Below, piece by piece: positions 61,376 through 64,000 of a DNA stretch of 64,000 nt. The DNA is taken from contig JTDE01000200.1 of assembly GCA_014338405.1 (NCBI GenBank), positions 186,001 to 250,000 on the forward strand, written 5' to 3'. The position numbers and the translations under genes were made by a program. The DNA comes from Paragonimus skrjabini miyazakii. Its lineage: Eukaryota; Platyhelminthes; Trematoda; Plagiorchiida; Troglotrematidae. Within the stretch, counting starts at the first letter, position 1. Each line of letters begins with the position of its first letter. The notes below the pieces were generated by a model. It was given only the letters and a program-made list of their open reading frames with translations, did no database searches and was not told the DNA's origin.

Positions 61376-64000
61376 TCGCTTCTGAATTTCTGAATTGTCG
61401 GCTAACCAGTCACTACTCCGAACAAAGTAAGTGGATTCACCGGGGTCCACTACTTAGACTGATTTCATCAGGTAACATATTAAGATGGGACGCTTTCATT
61501 AAAGTCTATCTATTCATAGTTGCACTCAAAATTGTGCGCACAAACAGATTCATTTTGGTCTCATACTGGAAAACCAAAATAAATTGTTTCACACCCGTTG
61601 ATGTTCATTTCTTAACTCACATTCAGCAAGCGTTTCTTTTTCCTATTTTACACCATTCTCTGCTTGGAAGCATTCGTTTTGGGACTAGCCTGTCACATGA
61701 CGGTAACCAGTGGATACTCACGCAGAGAATTCGACAAATGAGCCTTGTAGTACCCATTTCTTCCACGCACCTTACATCATGCAAGAATGGAGGGCCTATG
61801 GCTGAATACCTTTTAAAAACGCAATCGGCCACTGTCACCTACTGAACTGGAAAGTTAGCGTGAACACGAAGCATCTAGCTATCGAAAACAAACGTATGAT
61901 ATTCATATGTAAGGCAAAGCTAGAAGTATAACCGGATTTTAGGGGCAACAGACAAGATAACTAAGAAGACAGTGTTAGTTATGGACAGTGTTCACATGTG
62001 GTAGATGGTGGCGCATTATATATATATATATATATATTGTAGTAAGATAACTGTTTTTGGCTGAGACATACGGTTTTTATGTCAACTGGTCCGATTTTTT
62101 CGGGGGACGTAAAAGAAATGAATCTCTATTGTGAACAACAGTCTGGCAATAAGTGGTTTAGTATGGTTCATTTAATAAGCGTAGTCAAAGAACGATTTTC
62201 ATACGATTACAAGGTCATCTAATGTGATAACGCTTCTTATTGTCTGTATTAAGTATGCGATAAGCGTTTACTGTTTGATTATACTGAGATCGAAGTGGTC
62301 ACCATAATAGAAGAAGGCATTGACAATAAGCCGGTGAATACTGTCCATAGACCGACTTTATTCCGCTAATTAACTAGCTGTAGTCATTTTTTGTTCTTCG
62401 TGAATGTATAGAGGAGTGTTACTGATGGATTTTGAGTAAGATGAGATTTCGGTTTTGTATGCAGTGGATATTAGCAGTGCATGACTTTTGAAGGTATTGA
62501 AAACCTACTTGAATTATCATAACACAGCACATGAAAAACGTTGTAGAATAATCGTGTCAAATGAACGTGGAGTTATATACATAATTTAAATTTGTTAATC
62601 CATAGAGAAGCAAGATAGGCACTGAAATAAAACAAGAGTTTTGAGTTGGTCATAGGCAGATTGGCAAGTGATTCAAATCTTGTGAGCACATTAATCGATC
62701 AACAGGTAAGTTGAGTAAAAGGAAATTAATCGTTACTTGTCAGATTTATCCTGATAGACTGAAGGAAAGGGTAATAAAACACGATAAAAAATGTGCAGAA
62801 TTATAAACTGTAACGCTCAAGAAATAACGTGTTAAAAAATCATGACTAATTACCCTGCGTACAGTAGATTATCAGGATAGTATTATGTTTAGCCCCATTT
62901 GCTTTTGGGCACACAATTGTGATTTCTTAAGGTGTATAGCTAGCTTCTCGGAAAAAGCTAAATATAACGTCGTCTCGATAGAATATTTATAAAAAGATGG
63001 TCTTCAATGATGAAAATAATCTTAGTTTAGATAGTCCAGATGATTGAAACCATTACTAACACATCCTAATTAAACAGCCTGATATCTGCAGTAAACTAGC
63101 TTGTGGTGGTGGCAGTGCGATAAGCTGGAAGACCTCGTTTCATGTATTAATAAAAACTGGAACGAGCGTTTTGTATGGAACCAGAATATTCACTTACATC
63201 TTTGGACAAGTTCCATCCACCTGCCGCCATATGACGATGAAATTGTCCTACTTAAACAAAATAATAACACCACACATAATTTGGAGACGAACCGACTGTC
63301 AATATGCGTTCAGGTCAACTTAGTGTCTTGGCTATGTTTAGGCCTCGAACATCACCCAGCTGAGAATCTATAGAGTCTATCGTTCAAAAATGCATCGAAC
63401 CTAACATTAGAAGAAACAATCAAAAATAGCTATTCAATGAGCAGGGATTACGTGAAATGGAATAGAACTTGAAAATTTGTTCAACAATGTGAATAAACGT
63501 CACGTCGAGTTTCTGAAGTGAAGCGAACGTCAGATATTCTTCAGTTTTCAAGCAGCAATACGACACTGTAATTTACCTTATAACCCTGGACAACCATTCT
63601 TTGTTGTTTTTACTAGTCGAAATTATAATAAAACATTATGCATTGAAACCACGTTCTCACTAGTGTCAGAAATGGTATTAATCTGCTTAAAACTACCGTG
63701 ATTTTGGGCAAAAGCAGGTGAATTCTAGTTGTGAGCTAGACTGGAGATGGCGGCATGATCACAGTTGTTCGGGTCTCTGAAAAAGAGTAAGACGTTTAAC
63801 CAAACGATCAAGGATCGTGAGTTTATACGAAGGAGAGGAGAGTTGATTTGGAAGACCCTAACGCGCTCACCTTCTCATCGCTGACGTTTCGCTTTGAATT
63901 TTCGGATAATCCGCCAGTTTGGAAATGGCCAGCGCATTCGCGGTCACTCTCATCACATGTCACCGCGACTTACGGCAACCATTACACATCGCAGGCATGA
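61376..64000. other. Non-coding stretch to the end of the window
   Basis: A TA repeat lies at 62017-62036. A plus-strand frame at about 63101-63313 ends at TTCAG|GTCAAC and reads KLEDLVSCINKNWNERFVWN then HLPPYDDEIVLLKQ; it could be an exon but matches no family I know and has only a weak acceptor. The frame at 61363-61845 has no recognised domain. Confidence 0.3.
62017..62036. repeat. (TA)n microsatellite
   Basis: About 20 bases of TA repeat. Confidence 0.9.

Noticed and set aside
1..64000. CRISPR arrays, bacterial operons, rRNA genes
   Set aside because: No regularly spaced short repeats, no ribosomal sequence and clear eukaryotic introns; these do not apply.

Overview
This looks like a window of an animal nuclear genome that is intron-rich, gene-poor and AT-leaning, with long dinucleotide microsatellites and many decayed retroelements. 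The mix of a Penelope-like GIY-YIG endonuclease, an R2/CR1-type non-LTR reverse transcriptase, tRNA-like short elements and kilobase introns with GTAAGT/GTGAGT donors fits a parasitic flatworm (digenean, possibly a fasciolid). That placement is inference from style, not from a marker gene. Four N runs (1157-1256, 15775-16479, 38792-39209, 56159-56306) are assembly gaps. Two of them adjoin long TA repeats and two interrupt repeats or transposons.

The only gene I can assemble with confidence is on the plus strand at 12128-24319: seven visible exons and six introns, all in phase 0, joining to about 1274 codons. Its first ~550 residues are a disordered Ser/Asn/Pro-rich region ending in a nuclear localisation signal. 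The rest follows the order of a hAT transposase (N-terminal helices, collapsed RNase-H-like core, helical scaffold, C-terminal hAT dimerisation domain). The catalytic Asp position reads Val and most of the catalytic core is missing. It is best read as a host gene derived from a hAT/ZBED transposase and likely nuclear. An upstream exon is probable, because the first visible exon starts at a good acceptor in open frame.

Region by region: 1-12 kb holds no convincing gene, only one possible 84-nt exon (2608-2691) and a tRNA-like repeat (7101-7484). 12-24.3 kb is the hAT-derived gene, with the same repeat in introns 2 and 6 and a dead Penelope-like fragment in intron 3. 25.24-25.77 kb is a 531-bp near-perfect palindrome with a 43-nt loop. 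26-38 kb is non-coding as far as I can see, with a repeat copy at 29.3 kb and a diverged duplication at 34.9/35.75 kb. 38.4-40.7 kb is a decayed R2/CR1-like reverse transcriptase followed by two tandem copies of a ~550-600-bp tail. 42.0-42.4 kb is a second Penelope-like endonuclease fragment. Near 47 kb there are two possible minus-strand exons. 49.83-50.17 kb is a GC-rich 174-bp tandem duplication. 58.7-59.05 kb is a tRNA-derived unit between 14-bp direct repeats, and 61.1-61.4 kb is a further copy of the dispersed tRNA-like repeat.

Apart from the hAT-derived gene, most of what I can identify is repeat biology. The palindrome, the repeat family with inverted ends and the tandem tails are the structures least explained by ordinary annotation.
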